Positions 35,186-44,446 of a stretch of 64,000 nucleotides of DNA are shown here, one piece after another. Positions within the stretch are counted from its first letter, which is position 1. Each line of letters starts with the position of its first letter. The stretch spans positions 37,036-101,035 of the forward strand of contig MNCI01003614.1 of NCBI GenBank assembly GCA_015680685.1, given 5' to 3'. The notes beneath the pieces are model-generated. The model was not told where the DNA came from. It made no database searches and was given only the letters and a program-made list of their open reading frames with translations. The position numbers and the translations under genes were made by a program. Source of the DNA: Gnetum montanum. Taxonomy: Eukaryota > Streptophyta > Gnetopsida > Gnetales > Gnetaceae.

Positions 35186-36606
35186 GGGCCACATGCAAGC
35201 GTGCAAGCTAGTGCAATGCAAACTAAGGTGACGTATGCACAACGAACAAAGGTGAAGAGTGGGTGGGGATTAGACGTGTCTTTGGCTACAAGGGAGTCTT
35301 GATTATGTGGTTGTTTCTTAGTTAGACATGGTCTAGGAGGCATGCTAGTTTGCTCTAGGAGGCTTTCAGTTTTTACCCCTTGTTCGGGCATTTTAGCTCT
35401 AGGTGTTGTGTTTGTTGTTGTGGTTGTTGCTTCAAGAGGCTCCTCTTTCAAGACCTGTGACATGTCCATGTTGTGGTCAACTTGAAAAGGAGTGTTGTCG
35501 CCATGTATAATGACTTGTCCACCTTTGTATGGAAGGTGGATTTCTTGATGTATCGGTGAGGAAACGGCTCGTTGTTGTGCTAGCCAAGGTCTACCAAGAA
35601 TCATGTTGAAACTAGGCATCTCTTCTATGACAGTGAACTCTACACTAGTAGGGAATTTTTCACCTGCCACAAAGGCTAAGTTGATTGTGCCCTTAACTAT
35701 GACACATGATCCATTGAAAGATTTTAAACACATGGCTTTTGTTGGCATGATCTCATCTGCCATGCCTAGTTTGTCGATGACGGAGTATAGAACTACGTTT
35801 GTTGCCGCACCGTCATCAACGTGCACTCTACGAATGGTACATTGCCCAAAACGTACACTAATTGATAATGGAGCTGTTGTGACTTCCCCTCGTTTGGGGT
35901 TGACTTTAACTGCATTGTCACAGAAGGCTAAGGTGTTGGAACCCAATTCTTGTGGTGTGCGTTGTGAAATCGTTGCACAGATGGATTCCATGTTAGCAGG
36001 GATGTTCTCTGTAATAGGAATGGACGCTAGTGTTTGTGCTAAGGCTTCACGATGAGCCGATGACGTCATGACCAGGTCGCATAAACTCATGGTTGTGTTC
36101 TTTTGTTTGAGCATTTGTTTCACTTGGGCCAGTGTAGCTACAAAGTCTGTGTTGCCTACCGTTGTATTGGTTGCCTCTATATGGGTTGAGGGCTTGGGCT
36201 TGGTTTCTTTGGGATTAGGGGCAGGGTCCCCAGTGTTTAGTTGTTGTATATTAGGTGTATCCTTTGTTTCAGCTGTGGGTATTGTTCGTTGTTTGTTTGT
36301 CCTCTTCTGCTGCCATTCTATAGGCTTATCAGTGTTGTTGGCAGGGTTGACTCTTAAGAGAGGGGAGGTTGAGATGTTTCCTACGGTTGGGCACTGGGTA
36401 GGTGAGGGGCCATCGCGTGGTGGTACCTTTATGACAAATGGTAGTTTGGGAGGTGTCGTTGTTGTTTGACTAGCTTGTTGTGGCACCTTGATAACGAAGG
36501 GTTTCTTTGTTGTTGTCGTTGGTGCAACATGCCAGTTTAATGTCTTAGCGGACGTATGTAGTGGTACTTTGACCACAAAGGGTGTTTTCGGTGCTTGGGG
36601 TTGCAT
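35173..36606 (-). CDS. Ty3/gypsy protease ORF of the non-autonomous element
   Basis: 477 codons. N-terminus is repeats of PFVVKVP; residues 140-200 match the conserved LAQVKQMLKQKNTTMSL block; the protease core is near residues 265-360 with RRVHVDDGAATNVVLY (catalytic Asp) and FNMILGRPWLAQQ. It continues upstream in the same frame: one TAG at 36613-36615 separates it from 36616-37110, at a place where neighbouring repeats encode Trp. The C-terminus (TFVRCAYVTLVCIALACTLA) is hydrophobic and is kept in the sister copy at 47065. No RT follows. Confidence 0.85.
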   Translation of the reverse strand: MQPQAPKTPFVVKVPLHTSAKTLNWHVAPTTTTKKPFVIKVPQQASQTTTTPPKLPFVIKVPPRDGPSPTQCPTVGNISTSPLLRVNPANNTDKPIEWQQKRTNKQRTIPTAETKDTPNIQQLNTGDPAPNPKETKPKPSTHIEATNTTVGNTDFVATLAQVKQMLKQKNTTMSLCDLVMTSSAHREALAQTLASIPITENIPANMESICATISQRTPQELGSNTLAFCDNAVKVNPKRGEVTTAPLSISVRFGQCTIRRVHVDDGAATNVVLYSVIDKLGMADEIMPTKAMCLKSFNGSCVIVKGTINLAFVAGEKFPTSVEFTVIEEMPSFNMILGRPWLAQQRAVSSPIHQEIHLPYKGGQVIIHGDNTPFQVDHNMDMSQVLKEEPLEATTTTTNTTPRAKMPEQGVKTESLLEQTSMPPRPCLTKKQPHNQDSLVAKDTSNPHPLFTFVRCAYVTLVCIALACTLACGPRRP

Positions 36607-36840
36607 TGAATTTTTCTAGTTTAACGTCTTAGCGGACGTATGTGGTGGTACTTTGACCACAAAGGGTATTTTCGGTGCTTGGGATTGCATTGAATTTTTC
36701 CAGTTTAACGTCTTAGCGGACGTTTGTGGTGGTACTTTGACCACAAAGGGTATTTTCGGTGCTTGGGATTGCATTGAATTTTTCCAGTTTAACGTCTTAG
36801 CGGACGTTTGTGGTGGTGGTACTTTGACCACAAAAGGTGT
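36530..36840 (-). repeat. In-frame 108-bp coding tandem repeat carrying the hairpin motif
   Basis: Three to four units of about 108 bp, each encoding PFVVKVPPQTSAKTLNWKNS-like peptide. The part encoding SAKTLNW is the hairpin motif itself (AGTTTAACGTCTTAGCGGAC on the plus strand; ACGTC-TTAGCG-GACGT at 36624-36639). Confidence 0.9.
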
Positions 36841-37260
36841 CGTCGATGCTCTAGGTGGCACCTTGATGACGATGGGAGGCTCCTTGCTCATGGAGGTGGA
36901 GGGGATTGTTGCCTTGCTGGGAGGCACATGAATCAAAAAAGGTTTCCGCACAGGTTTAGGCTTACTATCTATGCCAATGGAGTTTATGATATAGGGGGTG
37001 TCGTCTGTGCTTGATTGATTCAAGGTGTTGATGTTCAGTTGGCCCCGTTCTATCATTGCTTGTAGATCATCCTTTAAAGCACGAAAGGTGTCAGTATTGT
37101 GACCGGACATTTGGTGGTAGTGATAGAATTGGTCTAGCTTGAAGTGTCGTGGAACTGGGGGCTCATTTGGTGCTGCTAAGGTGGGATTCCTTAGTAGCTC
37201 GCAGTACCTATCGTGTCGGCGGCGAGCATTCTCCGCTACGTGTTTGTATTGGATTTGCCC
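36616..37260 (-). CDS. gag C-terminus and gag-protease linker
   Basis: Minus frame from the assembly gap: RHDRYCELLRNP-type block near 37210, the knuckle region FYHYHQMSGHNTDTF (the last Cys of CX2HX4HX4C is Phe and the first is Phe-Tyr), LKDDLQAMIERG, then proline-rich VPP repeats to the TAG at 36613. Same frame as the protease ORF. The loss of knuckle cysteines may impair nucleic-acid binding; that is inference. Confidence 0.75.
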   Translation of the reverse strand, partial: GQIQYKHVAENARRRHDRYCELLRNPTLAAPNEPPVPRHFKLDQFYHYHQMSGHNTDTFRALKDDLQAMIERGQLNINTLNQSSTDDTPYIINSIGIDSKPKPVRKPFLIHVPPSKATIPSTSMSKEPPIVIKVPPRASTTPFVVKVPPPQTSAKTLNWKNSMQSQAPKIPFVVKVPPQTSAKTLNWKNSMQSQAPKIPFVVKVPPHTSAKTLN

Positions 37261-38129
37261 NNNNNNNNNNNNNNNNNNNNNNNNNNNNNNNNNNNNNNNN
37301 NNNNNNNNNNNNNNNNNNNNNNNNNNNNNNNNNNNNNNNNNNNNNNNNNNNNNNNNNNNNNNNNNNNNNNNNNNNNNNNNNNNNNNNNNNNNNNNNNNNN
37401 NNNNNNNNNNNNNNNNNNNNNNNNNNNNNNNNNNNNNNNNNNNNNNNNNNNNNNNNNNNNNNNNNNNNNNNNNNNNNNNNNNNNNNNNNNNNNNNNNNNN
37501 NNNNNNNNNNNNNNNNNNNNNNNNNNNNNNNNNNNNNNNNNNNNNNNNNNNNNNNNNNNNNNNNNNNNNNNNNNNNNNNNNNNNNNNNNNNNNNNNNNNN
37601 NNNNNNNNNNNNNNNNNNNNNNNNNNNNNNNNNNNNNNNNNNNNNNNNNNNNNNNNNNNNNNNNNNNNNNNNNNNNNNNNNNNNNNNNNNNNNNNNNNNN
37701 NNNNNNNNNNNNNNNNNNNNNNNNNNNNNNNNNNNNNNNNNNNNNNNNNNNNNNNNNNNNNNNNNNNNNNNNNNNNNNNNNNNNNNNNNNNNNNNNNNNN
37801 NNNNNNNNNNNNNNNNNNNNNNNNNNNNNNNNNNNNNNNNNNNNNNNNNNNNNNNNNNNNNNNNNNNNNNNNNNNNNNNNNNNNNNNNNNNNNNNNNNNN
37901 NNNNNNNNNNNNNNNNNNNNNNNNNNNNNNNNNNNNNNNNNNNNNNNNNNNNNNNNNNNNNNNNNNNNNNNNNNNNNNNNNNNNNNNNNNNNNNNNNNNN
38001 NNNNNNNNNNNNNNNNNNNNNNNNNNNNNNNNNNNNNNNNNNNNNNNNNNNNNNNNNNNNNNNNNNNNNNNNNNNNNNNNNNNNNNNNNNNNNNNNNNNN
38101 NNNNNNNNNNNNNNNNNNNNNNNNNNNNN
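37261..38129. other. Assembly gap (869 N)
   Basis: All N. By comparison with the gag at 63100-63790 it should hold the core gag domain, about 690 bp there, so the stated gap length may not be exact. Reading frames through the gap have no meaning. Confidence 0.98.
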
Positions 38130-38653
38130 TTGGTTAACTGGGGCAATGCGATTCCCTTGGGTAAAGCCAATGGTGGCACTGAAAAGCTAATTAGATCGTC
38201 ACGATAGAAATCTAGTACTTTAACTTGTTCAGTGTTGTCAGCTTTGTGTTGCTTTATCTCATCCGCTAATGCTTGCATCATCTGTTTTACTTCTGCCCAC
38301 TCTTGAGCGGTAGGCAGATTAGTTCGTTGGGGAGGTTGTTGGGTTGTCATTTGTTGCTGTGGAGTGATGTTCAGAGTTGCGGTTGTGGGGTGTGGCATGT
38401 TGAAGTGAGTGGGTTGTTGAACAAGGGGTATGGCCCCTTGCCTAGCCACAAACTGTGAAGTGATACCCTGGATGTGTGGGGCCGATGTAGTGAAAGTGGC
38501 CCCATGCGTTTGCACATGTGGTATGTACTGGGTGGATATGGGGGTGGGTAATCTTTGTTGGGATACTGGTGTTTGTATTCTCGTTGACACTTGATGAGTG
38601 GCCGCCTGTCCCATGCGAGGATGGAACGATGGGTTCACGTNAGATGATTCCAT
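38130..38653 (-). pseudogene. gag N-terminal part, with probable deletion at single N
   Basis: Starts MESS at 38653, then a single N (38641), then VNPSFHPRMGQAATHQ. In the plus-strand copy MESS (62253) and VNPSFHP (about 62604) are 340 bp apart, so this copy lacks that part, or the N marks a collapsed assembly join. The rest matches the copy at 62.6-63.1 kb (EQVKVLDFYRDD, VPPLALPKGIALPQLT). Confidence 0.7.
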
Positions 38654-39004
38654 GGTAATGTGTGACGGGGCAACTTATGAGCTAGCTAACAAGTGCCGAT
38701 TGTGTTTCAGGCTAAGTGTGCAGAGTGTCCGGTGTGTGAACACTGAAAATGTTTCTAAGTGTCGAGCGTGTACAATGTAAACGGGAGAAAATTTGGCTAA
38801 GTATAAAATTATGAACTGCAGTCGTACGTGGATGGCGATTTTGGGTAAGAGAAAGTCATCTCGGAGTCGTTATGTTGTGTGTATTGTATGCCTTAGACAC
38901 GGTGATCCATGTTGGTGCGAATCGCAGCGAATTCGGCTTTGAAACGGGCTCGTTTTGGGTGTTTTTGTTGAAAAAACACTATAGCGGCACTGTAGCAGCA
39001 TAAA

Positions 39005-39430
39005 CACTTTAGCAGCGTATACGCCTGAACACTGTAGCAGCGTGTACGCCCGGACACTGTAGCAGCGTACACGCCAAGACACTGTAGCAAGCGTATACGC
39101 CGGGACACTGTAGCGAGCATAAAAGCACTGTAGCAAGCGTAAAAGCACTGTAGCTATCGTAAAAGCACTGTAGCAAGCGTAAAAGCACTGTAGCTAGCGT
39201 AAAAGCACTGTAGCAAGCGTAGACGCTAGGAATTTGAAACAAAGTTAGCGTAGATGCTGGGGTTTAGTTTGGCAGCGTAGACACTGGGATTTCAGTTTGG
39301 CAGCGTAGATGCTGGGGTTTTAGTTTGGCAGCGTAGACGCTGGGGTTTTAGTTTTGCAGCGTAGATGCTGGGGTTTCAGTTTTGCAGCATAGACGTTGTA
39401 CTCTATTAGCAGCGTAGACGCTGGGGTTTC
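39005..39430. repeat. Leader palindrome array
   Basis: Two blocks: AGCGTAAAAGCACTGTAGCA units of 20-21 bp (39005-39225) and CAGCGTAGACGCTGGGGTTT units of about 31 bp (39240-39435). Same arrangement, reversed, at 61480-61930. Confidence 0.9.
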
Positions 39431-39436
39431 AGTTTG

Positions 39437-39456
39437 GCCCTTCTTCTAGCTTCAAA
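39437..39456 (-). promoter_or_regulatory. Mutated primer binding site
   Basis: Minus strand TTGAAGCTAGAAGAAGGGCC, four bases inside the LTR end; compare TTGGCGCTAGAAGGAGGGCC at 61451. Confidence 0.55.
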
Positions 39457-39459
39457 AAC

Positions 39460-41272
39460 TGTACCGACCGAAATCGTCGGTGCAAGGCTGGAACGTTACG
39501 AGCACCGAAAGATCTACGGACAAGCACAGTCGACCCTGCCTCCGCTTGAGGGTAAGCTGGAATGGACGAAGGCAGAGTTCCTTGAATGGTCCGCACGCGG
39601 ATCAAACAAGGACTTCCCCAACGTTTGCCGCTACAACACGTTGGGTTATACGTAAACAAGGAACATTAAATGTAAATCGTAAACAAGCACGATAACGTAA
39701 ATGAGCCTATAAACGTAAACTGAAAAACGAAGAAAACAACAATAAATCTGAGCAAAATGTAAACTATTTTGTATTGAGAATTGATTACAAAGTGCACCGG
39801 TCCAAACACAGTTGTGGCTTTGACACAAGGCGGACGAAAGGCCCCGGTGTATGTAGGAATGACTCGGCTGGGACACTGTAGGTGGGGCGTAGAGACTATG
39901 CTCGGCATACAGGACTTCCAGCGTAGAGGGTTTTTAGGCTCTGGTTAGAAATTTTTTGTTCCCCCCCGTGTGAACGCAGAAAACTGGGCTATTTATAGGG
40001 TTAGGGTTACCGAAAAAATCGGATTGGGAGACACGTGGGCGTATACGTTGGACGTATACGCTACATCAGGCCAGCGTATACGCTGGGGGTATACGCTGGG
40101 CGTATACGCTGGACTTGCTGGGCGTGTGAACTTGGATGGACGCTGGGCGTATACGCTAGGCGTGTGAACTTGGATGGATGCTGGGCGTATACGTTGGGTG
40201 TGTATGCTGGGCGTGTGAACTTGGATGGACGCTGGGCGTATACGCTGGGAGTGTACACTGGGTGTGTACGCTGGGCGTGTGAACTTGGATGGACACTGGG
40301 CGTATATGCTGGGCGTGTGAACTTGGATGGACGCTAGGCGTATACGCTAGACGTGCGAACTTGGGTAGACGCTGGGTGTCTACGCTGATGGATGCTGAGT
40401 GTAGAGGATGCCAGCGTAAGCGTATAGCATGCCAGCGTAAGCGTATAACATGCCAGCGTAAGCGTATAGCATGCCAGCGTAAGCCAAAAATGTGCCCAGC
40501 GTATACACATGAAAATGCTTCATTTTAAGGTCAAAAATTGATTTTTGGGTGCCCAAGAGCTACTGGGAACCTTAGGGAAGGTCCTGGGGGGTCTGGACGC
40601 TCGATTCTGGCACATTTTGATGCATTTCTGGAGCCCCAAAGTCTATCTACGCTGGCCTTACGCCGGGCGTATACGCTGGGCGTGCAGGAATGGAAGACCA
40701 TCATTCAGAGCCCAAAATTCAATTTTCAAGTGCCTGAGACCTACTGGGAACCTTGGGGAAGGTCCTGGGGGGTCTAGAGGCTCGATTCTGGCACGTTTTG
40801 ATGCATTTTTGGAGCCCAAAAGTTGCTGTACGCTGGCCACACCCCGGCGTGTACGCTGGGCGTACAGGAATGGAGGATCATCATTCGGAGCCCAAAATCA
40901 GATCTTCAAGTGCCTACAACCTGCTGGGGACCCTGGGGAAGGTCTTGGGGGGTCTAGACACTCCACTTTAGCATGGTTTGAGGAGTTTTGGAGCTCCAAA
41001 AGTTGATGTACGCTGGGCCTTACGCTGGGCATGTGTAGGCCAGCGTACAGGATACATACTTAGTGAAAACCAAGTATTTTGAGCTCAAGATTTGCCAAGT
41101 TTGAGGCCAGATGTCCTCGTAGTCTTCTGTGGGTCCCAGGGAACTTTTACTTGCTCGCTTTGACTTCGTTTGATGCTATTCTGAGGCTTTCAAGCTTGGT
41201 CATGCTGAGGACCAACATGACTTAGCTTAATTTCTGTCTTCAAGTGTTAGCCAAAATTTTTGTGGTGTTTCA
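39460..41272 (-). mobile_element. 5' LTR (right) of the 31802-41272 element
   Basis: 1813 bp, TGTACCGACCG...GTGGTGTTTCA, paired with 31802-33550. Minus TATA at 39990-40002 (CTATTTATAGGGT), palindrome array 40030-40500 and three tandem units 40541-41060. Confidence 0.9.
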
Positions 41273-41905
41273 GAGGATATACACCTTGGACACTTGCTCA
41301 TATTCCATCGAAGCTTATGACTTGCAAGCATGTCAACAACTGATTAATCTTAGTCAAGAACTAAGCATAAAAGCAGTAGAACAACACAAAGCAAAGCAAA
41401 ATCACATATATTGAGCTTGGGATCTACCTATTGTAAGCAGTCTACCATGTCCTCAATGATACCTTCCATGAAGGTGAATTTATTAGGCATGTTCATCCAT
41501 GGCTTCATGTGGTACATAGACATGGGACCACTAGTAGGAACATCTAATGCTATAACATAATGATTCAATTAGCACATAACTGAATAGCTAGAGATGTTAG
41601 AGTAAGTAAGAAATAATAGATGGTTAGTTACCAAGTAGGCCCTTAGGTGTGAGTGCGAGGGGTTCACCTAGCTAGACACCATCGAATAGGTTATCAAAAT
41701 CATCCCTATTAGGGTGGAGAAACCTTTGATCCAATTACTAGAAGGTCTATGCTACCTTAGGTAACTCATCCCCATGAGTTTCCCCCTCTTCAGCTTGAGG
41801 AGGTGCTTCTTCTATTACCACCTTAACCACTACTCTAGTAGCCCTCTCTCTTATCTCTACAATTAACACATACATATATAGCATGCCTAAAACATTTGTA
41901 CACAT
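41273..41905 (-). pseudogene. FCP1-family antisense gene, copy 2, middle exons
   Basis: Continuation of the gene interrupted at 31801. Minus strand: LRW start of the coiled-coil exon near 41320, an exon with PNKFTFMEGIIEDMV near 41440-41500 (compare PDKFTFMEGVVSDMI at 59.37 kb), and an acidic exon near 41750-41860 (EEAPPQAEEGETHGDE). The first 5 bp are the right target duplication. The FCP1 and PMD-like exons expected further upstream are not seen, because a plus-strand LTR begins at 41914. Confidence 0.6.
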
Positions 41906-41913
41906 ATGCACAT

Positions 41914-43256
41914 TGAAACACCCCAAAAAATTTGAAGTCATTCTTGCTTCACCAAGCCTTGCAATTTGTGTAGCACCACGACAGTTCTTTGAGAGGAGAA
42001 TGCTCTGGGTTCAGGCTGGCCAGTTTGGAAAATTTTCTACTTTGGACATGAACAAGCTCTATGGGTCATCCTGCCTATCCACCCAAGTAGCTTGCCCAAC
42101 TGATAGCCTACTCAGAAATGGTGCACGGAGTTGGCAGCAGCATTCTGGATGCACGAAATAGTTTGACAAGTTTTCTAAGTCATGAAGTCTGCTACACTAT
42201 GCTACGTCCCACTATGTAGCGTAGCAAGCTTCAGAAAACACTTGCAAAGAGAAGTTCCATGTTACGCTATGCTACGTAACGTAGCGTAGCATGGAAACAA
42301 CTATACCACCAATTCGCTCTCTCAACCTTAAGTCCTTCAATAATGTCTCTTTCCATCAAGAAGAGGCAGACCATGTCTACTGCTATGCTACACTAAGCTA
42401 CAAGGCACAGCAAGGCATAGCAATCCTATGGACGAGACAGAATGTAGCTCAAAGGATGGAATTAGCAAGTTTGCAAGTCTCGCGGAAGCAAAGTTTGCAA
42501 ATCGACAAATTCTTTGTGACTAAGGCCAGTCACTACACTACATAGGATAGCATAGCGTAGCAGGCATGCAACACACATGTGGTAGAACACCCAAAAAAAT
42601 GCTATGCTATAAAGTATAGCAAGGCATGTGGGTGGTTGTTTGACATGAATGCACTTCACCTAATTGAACCATTGGCACACGTCTCTAGACACTGACAACG
42701 CAATTATGGCACGGCAGGCACACAGTTATAGCATGGTAGGCTCACATTACAATGGTCATGTAAGTCGAATGGTTATGCATGGCATGTGTAGCACCAGCAA
42801 GTCAATGTAGGCCCAAGGAATGTAGCGTCCAAACCGCCTCTTTTGCATGCCCTTGGTCCTATAAATACCTCGACAAGAAGCATTTAAAAGGTTTGAACTT
42901 TTTTCCAATGAGCAGCATTCAAAAGGGAGACCATTTTTCCAAGAGGCAACACTAAAAAGTTTAAAGATCCTTTAGATTCTTTGACTTTTCCTCTGGCACT
43001 CAAGTTCTCTTCCTGGCATGTTGTAACATCAAGCACTGTAAGCTTTTGTTTGACACTGCAAATAGTTAGCATTTTCAGCTGGCATTATATTTCATCCCTG
43101 ATTCTACCACCTTGGTAGAATCCTCGCATTGTCAACACCTAAGACCATGTCTAGGCCCACAACCTATTTTTCTCTACATTTCCTAGTTACTCTCGAGATC
43201 TCTACACTTCGCCATGCTGTGCAACCGATTGTATCCACCCTGACAGAGCAAACATG
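41914..43256 (+). mobile_element. 5' LTR of a plus-strand element
   Basis: Starts TGAAACACCCCAAAAAATTT. U3 has GTTACGCTATGCTACGTAAC palindromes at 42180-42295 and more to 42600; TATA CCTATAAATACC at 42858-42869. The 3' end is placed at CATGTA before TTTGGAGCGG, a weak PBS candidate. CpG is better kept than in the surrounding old DNA. Confidence 0.55.
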
Positions 43257-43345
43257 TAGCTTTGGAGCGGTGCATTTTCCTAACTGCATTTTACTTTGTT
43301 TTTTGCTTATTGTTGCATTTCGCATTATTTTTTCTGCTTTACCTA

Positions 43346-44030
43346 CGGTAGTCTTACATGCATTCTGTACCCCACCTCATGTGGTATAGATTGGTTGCTT
43401 CGACGGTCCCTCAGGGATCCTGCAAGATGCAAAGCCTTTAATCACTAGTTAGCCTGCCCATCCTACGGTAGTCTTGCATGCATTCTATACCTCACCTCAT
43501 GTGGTACATATCAGGCGCTTCAACGGTCCCTCGGGGATCTTACAAGATGCAAAGCCTTCTTGATCGCTAGTTAGCTTGCTCATATTATGGTAGTCTTGTA
43601 AGCCTTCTACACCACCATATGTATTAGCATAGACTTGACACCCTTCTATTATTGTTTACATGTCGTGCGGTGTAGATCTGTCACCTCGATGGTTCCTCGG
43701 GAACCCTACAATACATAAAGCCTCCAACTGCTATTTGACTTGCCTTCCTTTATTTTTCATGGTAGTCTTGCATGCGTTCTCTACCCCATCTCATGTGGTA
43801 CAGGTCAGTCACTTCAACGGTTCCTTTGGAACCCTGCGAGACATAAAGCCTTCTTGATTTCTAGTTAACTAAACTTGTCTTACGGTAGTCTTACATGTGC
43901 TCTGTACCTTATCACGCATTGGCATAAATGTGACACCTTTTCGTGGTTTTTTACGCTTTGTGTGGTATAGATCGGTTGCCTCGATGGTTCCTTTAGAATC
44001 TAGTAAGATGTAAAGCCTTCTTTTTATTGC
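43346..44030 (+). repeat. Five 120-170 bp tandem leader units
   Basis: Units start GGTAGTCTTRCATGC, contain TCATGTGGTAYAGRTC, an inverted repeat (GGTTCC-TTT-GGAACC, GGTTCC-TCG-GGAACC) and end GATGCAAAGCCTTC. Unit starts are near 43346, 43464, 43587, 43759 and 43882. They lie between the LTR and the gag start. Confidence 0.8.
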
Positions 44031-44093
44031 TTTTCACTCTCTTTGTTCTTTTTTGCACTTATTGCACTTTTTTGCATAACTACTTGCTTAACA

Positions 44094-44446
44094 ATGGTTT
44101 TTTCAACTACTGTTACCAATGCCTTCAACATGGAAGTTCCCTTCAATGTCAAAGTCCCCATCATGGTTCAAGGCACTATTGGTGCCAAAGAACCGTTGAA
44201 CCTGATACTGGAAACACACCGATCCCTCAGGATCCAAAACTAAGGACCTGAGGGCTTGGCCCAAAAACATGAGCATTACAACTTCCTCTGTGCAAAGGTG
44301 TAGGAAAATATGCCCTTGGATTTACACAAACTCAAAGAAAAATGTCCCTACTCCCGGTATTTCGTTACCTTTAACACAAGCAAACCAAAGGCTACTGTAC
44401 TAGCTAGTCCAGCTGGCTCGACTTAGGGAGCAACAAGACATAGTGT
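44094..44446 (+). pseudogene. gag N-terminal fragment
   Basis: From ATGGTTTTTTC. THRSLRIQN and HEHYNFLCAKV match RRSLRLQG and DEYNFICIKIQ of the gag at 8.5 kb, with TAA and TAG stops between. Cut off at 44446 by the minus-strand LTR. Confidence 0.6.

Larger units (their letters stand above)
31802..41272 (-). mobile_element. Complete non-autonomous Tat-like LTR element with gag-protease only
   Basis: Bounded by LTRs 31802-33550 and 39460-41272, flanked by GAGGA duplications. Internal order right to left: PBS (39437-39456), palindrome leader, gag-protease (38653-35173), hairpin array (35180-34700), noncoding spacer, PPT (33551-33570). There is no RT, RNase H or integrase and no antisense gene. 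A hand comparison of about 220 bp at the LTR ends gives near 95% identity. The element at 44447-48307 has the same layout, so this is a subfamily, not a one-off deletion. Confidence 0.9.

Noticed and set aside
35603-36055. 150-codon plus frame opposite the protease ORF
   Set aside because: Shadow of the minus-strand protease; the same kind of shadow recurs at 5178 and 47500.
37139-38653. Long open frames of 325-481 codons on both strands across the gap
   Set aside because: They consist mostly of unknown residues through 869 N; only the flanking gag parts are real.
40545-41006. 153-codon plus frame, and its twin at 32823-33341
   Set aside because: They follow the three tandem U3 units and repeat with them; both lie inside LTRs.
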